Origin: a virus
Strand: one strand, 5' to 3'
Virus record (IMG/VR): IMGVR_UViG_3300008113_000828
Location: 1-31,494 of that record
DNA: 31,494 nucleotides
Both the position numbers and the translations under genes were made by a program. Under the pieces are notes generated by a model. The model searched no databases. It saw nothing but the letters and a program-made list of their open reading frames with translations, and was not told the DNA's origin. Positions 16,336 through 23,346 of this stretch are shown here, piece by piece (position 1 is the first letter of the stretch; the number at the start of each line of letters is the position of its first letter).

Positions 16336-16499
16336 AGAAGTCAGCAAAGCATCCAGGATTTAAAGCGGTCCAAAAGAAGATTGCTAAAAAAAGCAATGTA
16401 TCTATGGAAGCAGCAGGTGCAATTCTTGCATCATCTAGCCGTAAGGCCAGTGCTGCTGCTAAGAAGAAGAACCCACGTTTAAAGAAGGTTAAAGGATAA
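16332..16499 (+). CDS. Small Lys-rich protein of the HPGFKAVQ type
   Basis: A 55-residue gene, coupled on both sides (ATGA at the start, TAATG at the end). The product starts MKKSAKHPGFKAVQKKIAKK, followed by a small helical unit (VSMEAAGAILASSSRKASAA) and a KKKNPRLKKVKG tail. Fifteen Lys and two Arg make it strongly basic. I recognise HPGFKAVQ..IAK...A.AILAS..RKAS..A...NPRLK as a recurring small phage protein pattern, without known function. Binding to packaged DNA is inferred. Confidence 0.75.
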   Translation: MKKSAKHPGFKAVQKKIAKKSNVSMEAAGAILASSSRKASAAAKKKNPRLKKVKG

Positions 16500-16777
16500 T
16501 GACAGACCCTAGACTAAAGCGAGCAGGAGTGTCAGGCTTTAACAAGCCTAAGCGCACACCAAATCATCCAACAAAATCACACGTAGTTGTGGCTAAAGAA
16601 GGCGATAAGGTCAAGACTATTCGCTTTGGTCAGCAGGGCGTTAGTGGTTCCCCAAAGAAATCTGGAGAATCAGCATCTTATCGCAAGCGCCGTGAATCTT
16701 TTAAAGCACGTCACGCTAAGAACATTGCCAAGGGCAAGATGTCAGCAGCCTACTGGGCGGATAAAGTCAAATGGTAA
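16499..16777 (+). CDS. Small basic protein of the RLKRAGVSGFNKPKRTP type
   Basis: A 92-residue basic protein, start overlapping the upstream stop. The segments RLKRAGVSGFNKPKRTPNHP, KSHVVVAKEGDKVKTIRFGQ and SFKARHAKNIAKGKMSAAYW form a pattern that recurs, as I recall, in many unrelated marine and freshwater phages. The centre looks like a short beta sheet and the ends are basic and helical. Such wide conservation implies a defined role, but none is known to me. Its place among five other cationic proteins favours DNA or RNA binding. Confidence 0.78.
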   Translation: MTDPRLKRAGVSGFNKPKRTPNHPTKSHVVVAKEGDKVKTIRFGQQGVSGSPKKSGESASYRKRRESFKARHAKNIAKGKMSAAYWADKVKW

Positions 16778-16956
16778 AGAAGAAGGTTAAGTCCAAAGTT
16801 AATGCTGCTGGTAACTATACAAAGCCAGCAATGCGAGCCGCTTTGTTTAAGAAAATTAAAGCAGGCTCAAAGGGTGGAGACCCAGGAGAATGGTCTGCCC
16901 GCAAAGCACAACTACTTGCAGTTGAGTATAAGAAAGCAGGCGGAGGTTACAAGTAA
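16771..16956 (+). CDS. Small basic protein of the KGGxPGxWSARKAQ type
   Basis: A 61-residue protein overlapping the previous gene by seven bases and the next by one. NAAGNYTKPAMRAALFKKIK is followed by a well-known small-virus signature, GGDPGEWSARKAQLLAVEYK, and a KAGGGYK end. I associate this signature with small basic proteins of phages and some giant viruses. The biochemical role is undefined as far as I know. Net charge is strongly positive. Co-transcription with the neighbouring KKW-type protein is typical of the places where I recall it. Confidence 0.78.
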   Translation: MVKKKVKSKVNAAGNYTKPAMRAALFKKIKAGSKGGDPGEWSARKAQLLAVEYKKAGGGYK

Positions 16957-17198
16957 TGGCACTTGCTAAGTCTCAACAGTCACTTAAGAAGTGGACCGCA
17001 CAGAAGTGGAAAACCTCTGATGGTAAGCCATCTAAAGGAAAGAAAAGATACTTACCAGAAGCGGCTTGGAGTGCATTAAGCCCAGCAGAAAAAGCAGCAA
17101 CCAATAAGGCTAAGGCTGAAGGTAATGCAAAGGGTAAGCAGTTTGTTAAGCAACCTAAATCAATTGCTAAAAAGACAACAAAGTACAGAAGCAAATAA
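16956..17198 (+). CDS. Small basic protein, DUF5872-like
   Basis: An 80-residue protein and the last of six tandem cationic genes. The pattern SLKKWTAQKWKTSDGKPSKG, then RYLPEAAWSALSPAEKAAT, then KGKQFVKQPKSIAKKT fits the family I know as DUF5872, found in bacteria, phages and large DNA viruses. The family name is from memory and unchecked. The conserved W, the YLP motif and the basic C-terminus suggest nucleic-acid binding. After it there is a 15-base gap with a strong ribosome site for the glycosyltransferase. Confidence 0.72.
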   Translation: MALAKSQQSLKKWTAQKWKTSDGKPSKGKKRYLPEAAWSALSPAEKAATNKAKAEGNAKGKQFVKQPKSIAKKTTKYRSK

Positions 17199-17213
17199 CA
17201 AAGGTAGGGGACA

Positions 17214-17933
17214 ATGCAAGAAACAATATCTATTGCTTGGTGCGATAACGGCAATGTAGACGGCAAGTTTATGCAGGGTGTAGCAGATGTACTACTTAAA
17301 TCAGGTATTACATTTGAAACCTCATTGCGTAGTCAGGGCAACCAGATTGCCAGACAGCGTGAAAAGGTAATTAACTACTGGTATGACCAGAACAAATCAG
17401 ACTGGTTACTTTGGGTAGATTCAGATGTAGTTATTAGTGTTGATAAGTTTAAACTACTGTGGGATAACAAGGATGCTAATGAGCGTCCTATTGTAACTGG
17501 AGTTTATTTTACAACAGATAATCCAGAAGACCCGCTAATGATTCCTATGCCTACGGTATACGAGTTTGGCGAGGCAGATGGCGTAGTTGGTATTCAAAGA
17601 ATCCACCCACTGCCAGAGAATAAGTTTATTAAAGTTGGTGCAGCAGGCATGGGATTTGTTCTTATGCACCGTAATGCAGTAACTAAGATTAAAGAAGTTT
17701 TGCCAGATGCACCGTTCTTTACTGAGGTAGGTGTTGGCAATACCTTTATGGGCGAAGACATTTATTTCTTTGCAGTATGTGATAAGGCAGAAGTTCCAGT
17801 TTGGTGCCACACTGGGGCAACAGTTCCGCACATGAAAAGATTTTCATTTGATGAGCATTACTACAAGGCATTTTTTGGTGCAGTAGAAAAGCCATCTAAT
17901 TTGATATTACCAAAACATCATCGAAAGAGGTAA
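17214..17933 (+). CDS. GT-A fold glycosyltransferase
   Basis: A 239-residue putative nucleotide-sugar transferase. The metal-binding DxD motif is present as WLLWVDSDVVI (D69, D71), after a typical N-terminal region in which a QIARQREKVI helix precedes it. A later GEDIYF acid pair and a His in TVPHMK could serve as catalytic base and metal ligand, as in GT2/GT-A enzymes. There is no membrane segment. It has a good ribosome site (GTAGGGG) and lies between head and tail genes, so the virion or its own DNA are more likely targets than the cell wall. Sugar and acceptor cannot be read from sequence. Confidence 0.75.
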   Translation: MQETISIAWCDNGNVDGKFMQGVADVLLKSGITFETSLRSQGNQIARQREKVINYWYDQNKSDWLLWVDSDVVISVDKFKLLWDNKDANERPIVTGVYFTTDNPEDPLMIPMPTVYEFGEADGVVGIQRIHPLPENKFIKVGAAGMGFVLMHRNAVTKIKEVLPDAPFFTEVGVGNTFMGEDIYFFAVCDKAEVPVWCHTGATVPHMKRFSFDEHYYKAFFGAVEKPSNLILPKHHRKR

Positions 17934-17936
17934 CAA

Positions 17937-18203
17937 ATGCCAGGTACAGCAGGTAGCACATTGTGTGCAGAGTTAAACAGGTTGGCTAATGGTGGTACTT
18001 ATCCTGCCCGTACTGCGTTTCTAGATGAGCAAGGTGCTGCTAATGCTTGGGCTGGTACTACTGGCAAGGGGTTGATTGGTGCTCTTAACTACAAAGTTAG
18101 TGCAGCACGACAACCATCTGCTTTCAAAGACTTAAATGGTGTATGTAATGAACTTGCTAGCACTACTGGCAAATCTGCGGTTGACGCATTAAGGACTCTA
18201 TAA
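17937..18203 (+). CDS. Small protein with internal repeat, tail or head associated
   Basis: An 88-residue protein immediately after the glycosyltransferase and coupled to the adaptor gene by TAATG. It contains two related units: LCAELNRLANGG then ANAWAGTTGKGLIGALN, and VCNELASTTGKSAVDALR. The repeated [N/C]xLAxTTGK..[I/V].AL pattern is Ala/Gly-rich. I recall similar short repeats in phage minor structural proteins. No enzyme motif is seen. Its gene context points to the head-tail junction. Confidence 0.6.
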   Translation: MPGTAGSTLCAELNRLANGGTYPARTAFLDEQGAANAWAGTTGKGLIGALNYKVSAARQPSAFKDLNGVCNELASTTGKSAVDALRTL

Positions 18204-19126
18204 TGACAGTAACACTTGACGCTTTAACGGATGAAGTGCTTATTAACCTTGCTGGTTATACCCTTCAGCAAGACCGCGCTACTCATCTTACTAGCGCAGT
18301 AACAGCATCTGCATCTACTATTGCATCTCCAATTATTCTTAGCCTTGGCTCTACTGAAAATGTAGGTAAAGGTATTCTTGAGATTGATGATGAGTTGCTA
18401 TGGGCAGATTCATTTGACCGTGTAGCAAGCACTGCAACTATCTCACCTTATGGTCGTGGCTATCTAGGCACTACTGCTGCTACACATACTGCTGGAACTA
18501 AGGTAACTATTTCTCCTACATTCCCACGCTTTGTTATTAAGCGTGCTATCCAAGACACTATTCGCGCAATTGGCGCAACTATCTTTGCTGTAGACCAAAC
18601 TACATTTACATATAACTCAGCGGTAACAACCTATGCTTTGACTGGTCTTAACATCCAAAACATTTTGACAATGCACTGGCAGTCAATTGGACCATCACAA
18701 GAATGGATTAGAGTTAAGCGTTGGGACTGGGACTCAAACCCAGACTCAACAACATGGGGTGCTACAGCACAAACTGTAACTATTGGAGACCCAATTATTT
18801 CTGGGCGAACAGTAAAGGTTACCTATGCTAAGGCTCCAGACACACTAAGCACAAGTGCTGAAACATCTTTTGCTACTCAGACTGGTTTGCCAGAATCTTG
18901 CCGAGACATTGTAATTCTTGGTGCAGCGTATCGTTTGCTTACATTCCTTGACCCAGCCCGTGCTACACAGGTTAGCCCACAGGCTGATGAGATTGATAGC
19001 AAGCGTCCATTTGGTTCTTCACAGAATGCAACTAAGCAACTGTATGCACTATACACACAGCGCCTTAATGAGGAAACTCAGGCGCAACAACAGCAGTATC
19101 CAATCCGCGTCCACTTCAGCCGATAG
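18203..19126 (+). CDS. Probable head-tail adaptor / connector protein
   Basis: A 307-residue protein. The N-terminal helix TLDALTDEVLINLAGYTL is followed by a beta module ending STATISPYGRGYLGTTAATH. Next comes PTFPRFVIKRAIQDTIRAIG, a helix pair typical of podoviral adaptors, then a beta section, and LPESCRDIVILGAAYRLLTF with a basic helical tail. Size and pattern suggest a T7 gp11-like or similar ring under the portal. The beta module resembles the N-terminus of the fibre encoded next, perhaps a shared docking fold. The start overlaps the previous stop. The call depends on pattern and context. Confidence 0.6.
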   Translation: MTVTLDALTDEVLINLAGYTLQQDRATHLTSAVTASASTIASPIILSLGSTENVGKGILEIDDELLWADSFDRVASTATISPYGRGYLGTTAATHTAGTKVTISPTFPRFVIKRAIQDTIRAIGATIFAVDQTTFTYNSAVTTYALTGLNIQNILTMHWQSIGPSQEWIRVKRWDWDSNPDSTTWGATAQTVTIGDPIISGRTVKVTYAKAPDTLSTSAETSFATQTGLPESCRDIVILGAAYRLLTFLDPARATQVSPQADEIDSKRPFGSSQNATKQLYALYTQRLNEETQAQQQQYPIRVHFSR

Positions 19127-19134
19127 GTTAATAA

Positions 19135-21177
19135 ATGACAACTAGAAAATACTCATCCCGCTCTCAGCAAACAACGCTGACTGGCGCACTTACTTCCTCT
19201 GGTACTAGTGCAACTGTAGTGTCGGGTTCAGCACTGCTTGGTGGTGTAACCATTTCGGCAGGCGAAACCTTTACAGTTGTTATTGACCCAGATACAGCCC
19301 TTGAAGAAATTGTAGATGTCACGGCGGTTAGCACTAATACGCTAACCATTACCCGTGGTATTGATGGTTCTTCTGGACAGGCTCACTCTGCTGGTGCAGT
19401 GGTTCGCCATATGGCAATTGGCCGTGACTATCGTGAAGCCAACACACACATTGAAACAGGAACTGCAGTACACGGGTTAACTGGTTCTGTGGTTGGTACA
19501 ACTGATACTCAAACTCTAACCAATAAGACATTAACTAGTCCAACAGTATCTGGTCTTACACTTAGCGACTCAAGTATTGTGTTTGAAGGCGCTACAGCAG
19601 ATGCTTATGAGACTACCCTTACAGTAACTGACCCAACAGCAGATAGAACAATTACTCTGCCTAACGCTACGACTACCCTTGTTGGTACAGATACAACTCA
19701 AACTTTAACAAACAAGACTTTAACAAGCCCAACAATTACTGGCACTGGCGCTATTGCTGGTACTTTTACAGGTAATCTTACAGGTAACGTAACTGGTAAT
19801 GTATCTGGTTCTTCTGGCTCAACTACTGGTAATGCTGCTACAGCAACTGCTTTAGCAACTGCTCGCACATTCCAGTTAACTGGAGATGTAGAAGCAAGTG
19901 GAGTTACTTTTGATGGTACTGGCAACATAAGCCTAACTACAGTAATTGGTACTGGCGCTATTGTTAATGCAGACGTTAACTCGTCTGCCCAGATTGCATA
20001 TAGCAAATTGGCTTTAACTAATGGTATTGTTAACGCAGACATAAACGCATCTGCAGCAATTGACAAAACAAAGATTTCTGGAACTGCAATTACAGCAGGT
20101 GACACAGGAACCGTAACATCAACAATGATTGCAGATGGAACAATTGTTAATGCTGATATCAACTCATCAGCCGCAATTGACTGGACAAAGATTGCTCCAT
20201 CATCAACTGTATCTGCTACAGAACTTGGATACCTAGATGGTGTTACATCTGCTATTCAAACTCAAATTGATTCTAAGTTAGCAACTGCTACAGCAGCAAG
20301 CACATATGCTCCCTTGGCTAGCCCAGCCTTAACTGGTGTTCCTACTGCTCCAACAGCAGCAGCAAATACCAATACAACTCAAGTTGCTACTACTGCATAT
20401 GTTCAGACAGAAATTGCCGACCTAATTGCATCCGCGCCTGGTGCACTAGATACTCTTAACGAGTTAGCAGCAGCACTTGGCAATGATGCATCATTCTCAA
20501 CAACTGTAACTAACAGCCTAGCAACTAAGTTGCCTTTGGCTGGTGGCACTATGTCAGGTGCCATTGCAATGGGAACTAATAAAATTACAGGTCTTGGAAC
20601 TCCTACATCTTCAACAGATGCTGCAACCAAGGCTTACGCTGATACAATGCTTCCACTTGCTGGTGGAACAATGTCAGGTGCTATCGCAATGGGTACAAGC
20701 AAAATTACTGGTCTTGGTGACCCATCATCTGCACAAGATGCAGCAACTAAAAACTATGTTGATACAGCAGCAATTGCTCCTAGCAACTTGACTGGTCCAA
20801 TCACATCTGTAGGTCCTGCAACTTCAATTGCATCTCAGACTGGTACTGGCACTAAGTTTGTAATGGATAACAGCCCAACACTTATTACTCCAGTGCTTGG
20901 CGTAGCCACTGCTACTAGCATCAATGGAACAACAATTCCATCATCCAAGACTTTGGTTGCTACTGACTCAACAGCATACGTAGTACCAAGCCAAACTGGT
21001 AACTCAGGTAAGTATCTGACAACAGATGGAACTACATCATCTTGGGGAACAGTTAATGCACTACCTTCTCAAACAGGAAACTCAGGCAAGTATTTAACAA
21101 CTAACGGCTCAACTGCAAGTTGGGCATCAATCGTAACCGACCCTACACCGTCAGTATTTATGCTGATGGGTGCCTAA
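19135..21177 (+). CDS. Tail fibre with tandem repeats
   Basis: A 680-residue fibre. Residues 1-95 hold a docking-type beta module (ITRGIDGSSGQAHSAGAVVR). LTNKTLTSPT units occur near residues 126 and 190. A Thr/Gly-rich shaft follows, with INADINSSAAID-type repeats, and at 466-545 there are two 40-residue units starting LPLAGGTMSGAIAMGT, 38 to 40 residues being common for fibre shaft repeats. The C-terminus has two QTGNSGKYLTT units. No chaperone or endosialidase domain is seen. It should bind at the tail base and reach the receptor. RBS: AGG ahead of the ATG, weak. Confidence 0.85.
   Translation: MTTRKYSSRSQQTTLTGALTSSGTSATVVSGSALLGGVTISAGETFTVVIDPDTALEEIVDVTAVSTNTLTITRGIDGSSGQAHSAGAVVRHMAIGRDYREANTHIETGTAVHGLTGSVVGTTDTQTLTNKTLTSPTVSGLTLSDSSIVFEGATADAYETTLTVTDPTADRTITLPNATTTLVGTDTTQTLTNKTLTSPTITGTGAIAGTFTGNLTGNVTGNVSGSSGSTTGNAATATALATARTFQLTGDVEASGVTFDGTGNISLTTVIGTGAIVNADVNSSAQIAYSKLALTNGIVNADINASAAIDKTKISGTAITAGDTGTVTSTMIADGTIVNADINSSAAIDWTKIAPSSTVSATELGYLDGVTSAIQTQIDSKLATATAASTYAPLASPALTGVPTAPTAAANTNTTQVATTAYVQTEIADLIASAPGALDTLNELAAALGNDASFSTTVTNSLATKLPLAGGTMSGAIAMGTNKITGLGTPTSSTDAATKAYADTMLPLAGGTMSGAIAMGTSKITGLGDPSSAQDAATKNYVDTAAIAPSNLTGPITSVGPATSIASQTGTGTKFVMDNSPTLITPVLGVATATSINGTTIPSSKTLVATDSTAYVVPSQTGNSGKYLTTDGTTSSWGTVNALPSQTGNSGKYLTTNGSTASWASIVTDPTPSVFMLMGA
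20530..20769 (+). repeat. Two tandem 120-base units inside the tail fibre gene
   Basis: Units 20530-20649 and 20650-20769 each encode 40 residues beginning LPLAGGTMSGAIAMGT and ending at AATKxYxDT. They differ at scattered silent and replacement sites, so the duplication is old and kept by selection on the protein. They form the shaft repeats of the fibre. Confidence 0.8.
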
Positions 21178-21193
21178 GCAAAGGATATAAACA

Positions 21194-21520
21194 ATGGCAA
21201 AGAAAGTACTTGGGCAAGTAAACCCATCTGCAACAACACTTACAACTCTATACACTGTTCCTTCTGCGAAGGAAGCGGTAGTCTCATCTATTTCAGTTGC
21301 TAACCTAACTGCAACTGCTGCTACATTTAGACTAGCAGTACGTCCAGCAGGTGAAGCAATTGCTAACAAGCACTACATCGGATATGACATTACAGTCGGA
21401 GCATCTGACTCAACAATCATTACAGTAGGTCTAACCCTTGCAACAACAGATGTGCTATCAGTCTACGCTTCTACAGCAAACGTTGCTTTCCAGGCGTTTG
21501 GAGACGAGGCTTCGGTCTAA
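21194..21520 (+). CDS. Small beta-rich tail-associated protein
   Basis: A 108-residue protein, all beta with alternating hydrophobic Thr/Val/Ala (TTLTTLYTVPSAKEAVVSSI, TAATFRLAVRPAGEA, DSTIITVGLTL). This looks like a small immunoglobulin-like or jelly-roll virion domain. GGATATAAACA precedes the ATG; the stop overlaps the next adhesin gene (TAATG). Placed between the fibre and the adhesins, it may be a decoration or fibre-joining protein. Confidence 0.65.
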   Translation: MAKKVLGQVNPSATTLTTLYTVPSAKEAVVSSISVANLTATAATFRLAVRPAGEAIANKHYIGYDITVGASDSTIITVGLTLATTDVLSVYASTANVAFQAFGDEASV

Positions 21521-22443
21521 TGTCAATCTCTAGTCTTAAGACTGGCGTAGTCTCTCCATCTAGTTTATTGTCTGGTAATACTGCGTTTAATGGACCTTAT
21601 GCTACGGGTGGAGCAATTACATCTGATGCTACCTATTGGTATCACGCATTTACTTCATCAGGAACTTTTACTCCTACTAGAGCACTATCTGTTGACTATC
21701 TTGTAGTAGCAGGTGGAGGTTCGGGTGGAGCAGATGGTTCTTCAAACTTTACGGCTTGGGGTGGTGGCGGTGCGGGTGGTTTACGCAGCGCAACATCACA
21801 ATCAGTATCTACTGCACAAACTGTAACCGTTGGTGCAGGAGGTGCTGGAGGTAGTGGTTCATACGGTGTTGGCGGAAATGCTGGAAGCAATTCAAGTTTT
21901 GGTTCTTTTGAATCAGCAGGTGGTGGCGGTGGCGCAAAGGCTTGGCACGCCAACGGCAGTGCAGGTGGTAATGGTGGTGGTGGTGCAGGTACTTATGTCC
22001 TTGCATCAACCTCTGGTGGCGCAGGAAATACACCTTCAACTTCACCCTCTCAAGGAAATAATGGTGGTGGTGGTTCTTACGGTGGTAGTGACCAATACGC
22101 TGGCGGTGGTGGAGGCGGTGCTGGTGCAGTTGGTGGAACTACAACAACTTCAACTGCTGGTAATGGTGGAGTAGGAAGTTCTGCATTTTCAACTTATGGA
22201 AGCGTTACAGGAACTGGACAAAATGTAGGCGGAACTTATTACTACGCTGGTGGCGGTGGTGGTGCTAGCCGAATTGGAACTCAAGGTTCAGGTGGTTCTG
22301 GTGGAGGTTCTGCTGGTGCTGGACTTCAAGGTTCTGGTGGTGCAAGCGCAAATGGTACTGCTAATACAGGTGGTGGTTCTGGTAGTGGAATTAGTGCTGG
22401 TTCAGGTGGTTCAGGTGTTGTAATTGTTAGATACGCAAAATAA
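21520..22443 (+). CDS. Glycine-rich adhesin 1
   Basis: A 307-residue protein with N-terminal tag SISSLKTGVVSPSSLLSGNT, then a beta domain (YHAFTSSGTFTPTRALSVDY) leading into a Gly-rich domain (residues about 65-300) with runs of four to six Gly. Such domains in phage adhesins, for example the polyglycine type II sandwich of phage S16 gp38, bind surface receptors; structural similarity here is inferred from composition. It shares its tag with the next two proteins, suggesting all three dock to the same tail site. The gene ends SGVVIVRYAK, as does its neighbour with a close variant. Confidence 0.75.
   Translation: MSISSLKTGVVSPSSLLSGNTAFNGPYATGGAITSDATYWYHAFTSSGTFTPTRALSVDYLVVAGGGSGGADGSSNFTAWGGGGAGGLRSATSQSVSTAQTVTVGAGGAGGSGSYGVGGNAGSNSSFGSFESAGGGGGAKAWHANGSAGGNGGGGAGTYVLASTSGGAGNTPSTSPSQGNNGGGGSYGGSDQYAGGGGGGAGAVGGTTTTSTAGNGGVGSSAFSTYGSVTGTGQNVGGTYYYAGGGGGASRIGTQGSGGSGGGSAGAGLQGSGGASANGTANTGGGSGSGISAGSGGSGVVIVRYAK
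21532..21545. repeat. Palindromic AGTCTTAAGACT box, copy 1
   Basis: AGTCTTAAGACTGG contains the 12-base palindrome AGTCTTAAGACT and encodes the SLKTG part of the adhesin tag. An identical 14-base copy lies at 22471-22484 in the next adhesin gene. Identity could promote recombination between adhesin modules, or simply reflect duplication. Confidence 0.55.
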
Positions 22444-22458
22444 TTCTAAGGAGTAACA

Positions 22459-23346
22459 ATGGCTATTAGAAGTCTTAAGACTGGAGCGTTCAGTCGCAGT
22501 CTCCTTGTTGGTAATGCTTTTTATAATCCCGTCCCACCAACTGTTGAGTATTTAGTTGTAGCAGGTGGTGGAGGCGGAGGCGGTGGCTACCAAGGTGGTT
22601 CAAACGCACAGTCAGGTGGTGGAGGTGCTGGAGGTTTTAGAACTGCATCAGGTTTTGCCGTTAGCCCAGGCTCTGCAATAACTGTAACTGTAGGCGCTGG
22701 AGGCGCTGCAGGTTCTGTAAATAATAACGGTGTTCAAGGTAGCAACTCTGTATTTTCATCTATAACTTCTACTGGTGGTGGTTATGGAGCCAATGGAAAT
22801 GGCGCTACTGGTGGTAGCGGTGGTTCTGGTGGCGGTGGTGCTGGATACGGCGCTATTGGTGGAACAGGTACATCAGGTCAAGGTTCTAATGGTGGTGGTG
22901 CTGCATCAGGTAATGGATATGGTGCAGGTGGTGGCGGTGGTGCTAGTGCTGCTGGTCAAACAACACTTACTTCTATGGGAAATGAAGGCGGTTATGGTGG
23001 AGCAGGAACTGCATCATCTATTTCTGGCTCATCTGTAACTTATGCTGGAGGTGGTGGTGGTGCTGGAAACGGAAGTAGTAATGGTGGTGCAGGAGGTGCA
23101 GGAGGCGGCGGTAAAGGTGCCTCTAGTGATGCTGGTGTAGAAGGAACTGCAAATACTGGCGGTGGAGGCGGTGGAGGACACGGTTATCTATCAAACAGTG
23201 GTAAGGCTGGTGGTTCTGGTGTGGTTATTATTCGTTATTCAGATTCTTATAATGCAGCATCTTCTACTACTGGTAGCCCAACTGTAACAACATCAGGTGG
23301 ATACCGTATTTACAAATGGACTGGAAGCGGGAGCATAACTTTCTAA
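22459..23346 (+). CDS. Glycine-rich adhesin 2
   Basis: A 295-residue paralogue of the previous protein, with a strong site AAGGAGTAACA ahead of ATG. The tag reads AIRSLKTGAFSRSLLVGNAF, then VEYLVVAGGGGGGGG opens a Gly-rich domain of about 200 residues. The end (SGVVIIRYS, then YRIYKWTGSGSITF) is a beta segment not present in adhesin 1. It is likely receptor-binding. Divergence in the Gly-rich loops between 1 and 2 would allow different host ranges. The next gene overlaps by TAATG. Confidence 0.75.
   Translation: MAIRSLKTGAFSRSLLVGNAFYNPVPPTVEYLVVAGGGGGGGGYQGGSNAQSGGGGAGGFRTASGFAVSPGSAITVTVGAGGAAGSVNNNGVQGSNSVFSSITSTGGGYGANGNGATGGSGGSGGGGAGYGAIGGTGTSGQGSNGGGAASGNGYGAGGGGGASAAGQTTLTSMGNEGGYGGAGTASSISGSSVTYAGGGGGAGNGSSNGGAGGAGGGGKGASSDAGVEGTANTGGGGGGGHGYLSNSGKAGGSGVVIIRYSDSYNAASSTTGSPTVTTSGGYRIYKWTGSGSITF
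22471..22484. repeat. Palindromic AGTCTTAAGACT box, copy 2
   Basis: This 14-base copy is identical to the one at 21532-21545, at the same place in the shared tag. The third adhesin gene has a diverged sequence at this point (no palindrome), so the identity of the first two may be recent. Confidence 0.55.

Noticed and set aside
19698-20162. 154-residue antisense open frame in the tail fibre
   Set aside because: It mirrors the repetitive Thr/Ala-rich fibre sequence, has no Shine-Dalgarno and gives a low-complexity Val/Pro/Ala product.
20530-21130. Repeats resembling a CRISPR array
   Set aside because: Units are in-frame 40-residue fibre repeats (and shorter C-terminal ones) with coding-type divergence, not identical repeats with unique spacers.
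23316-23345. Earlier start for adhesin 3
   Set aside because: It would overlap adhesin 2 by 31 bases; the ATG at 23346 forms the usual TAATG overlap and begins the shared tag.
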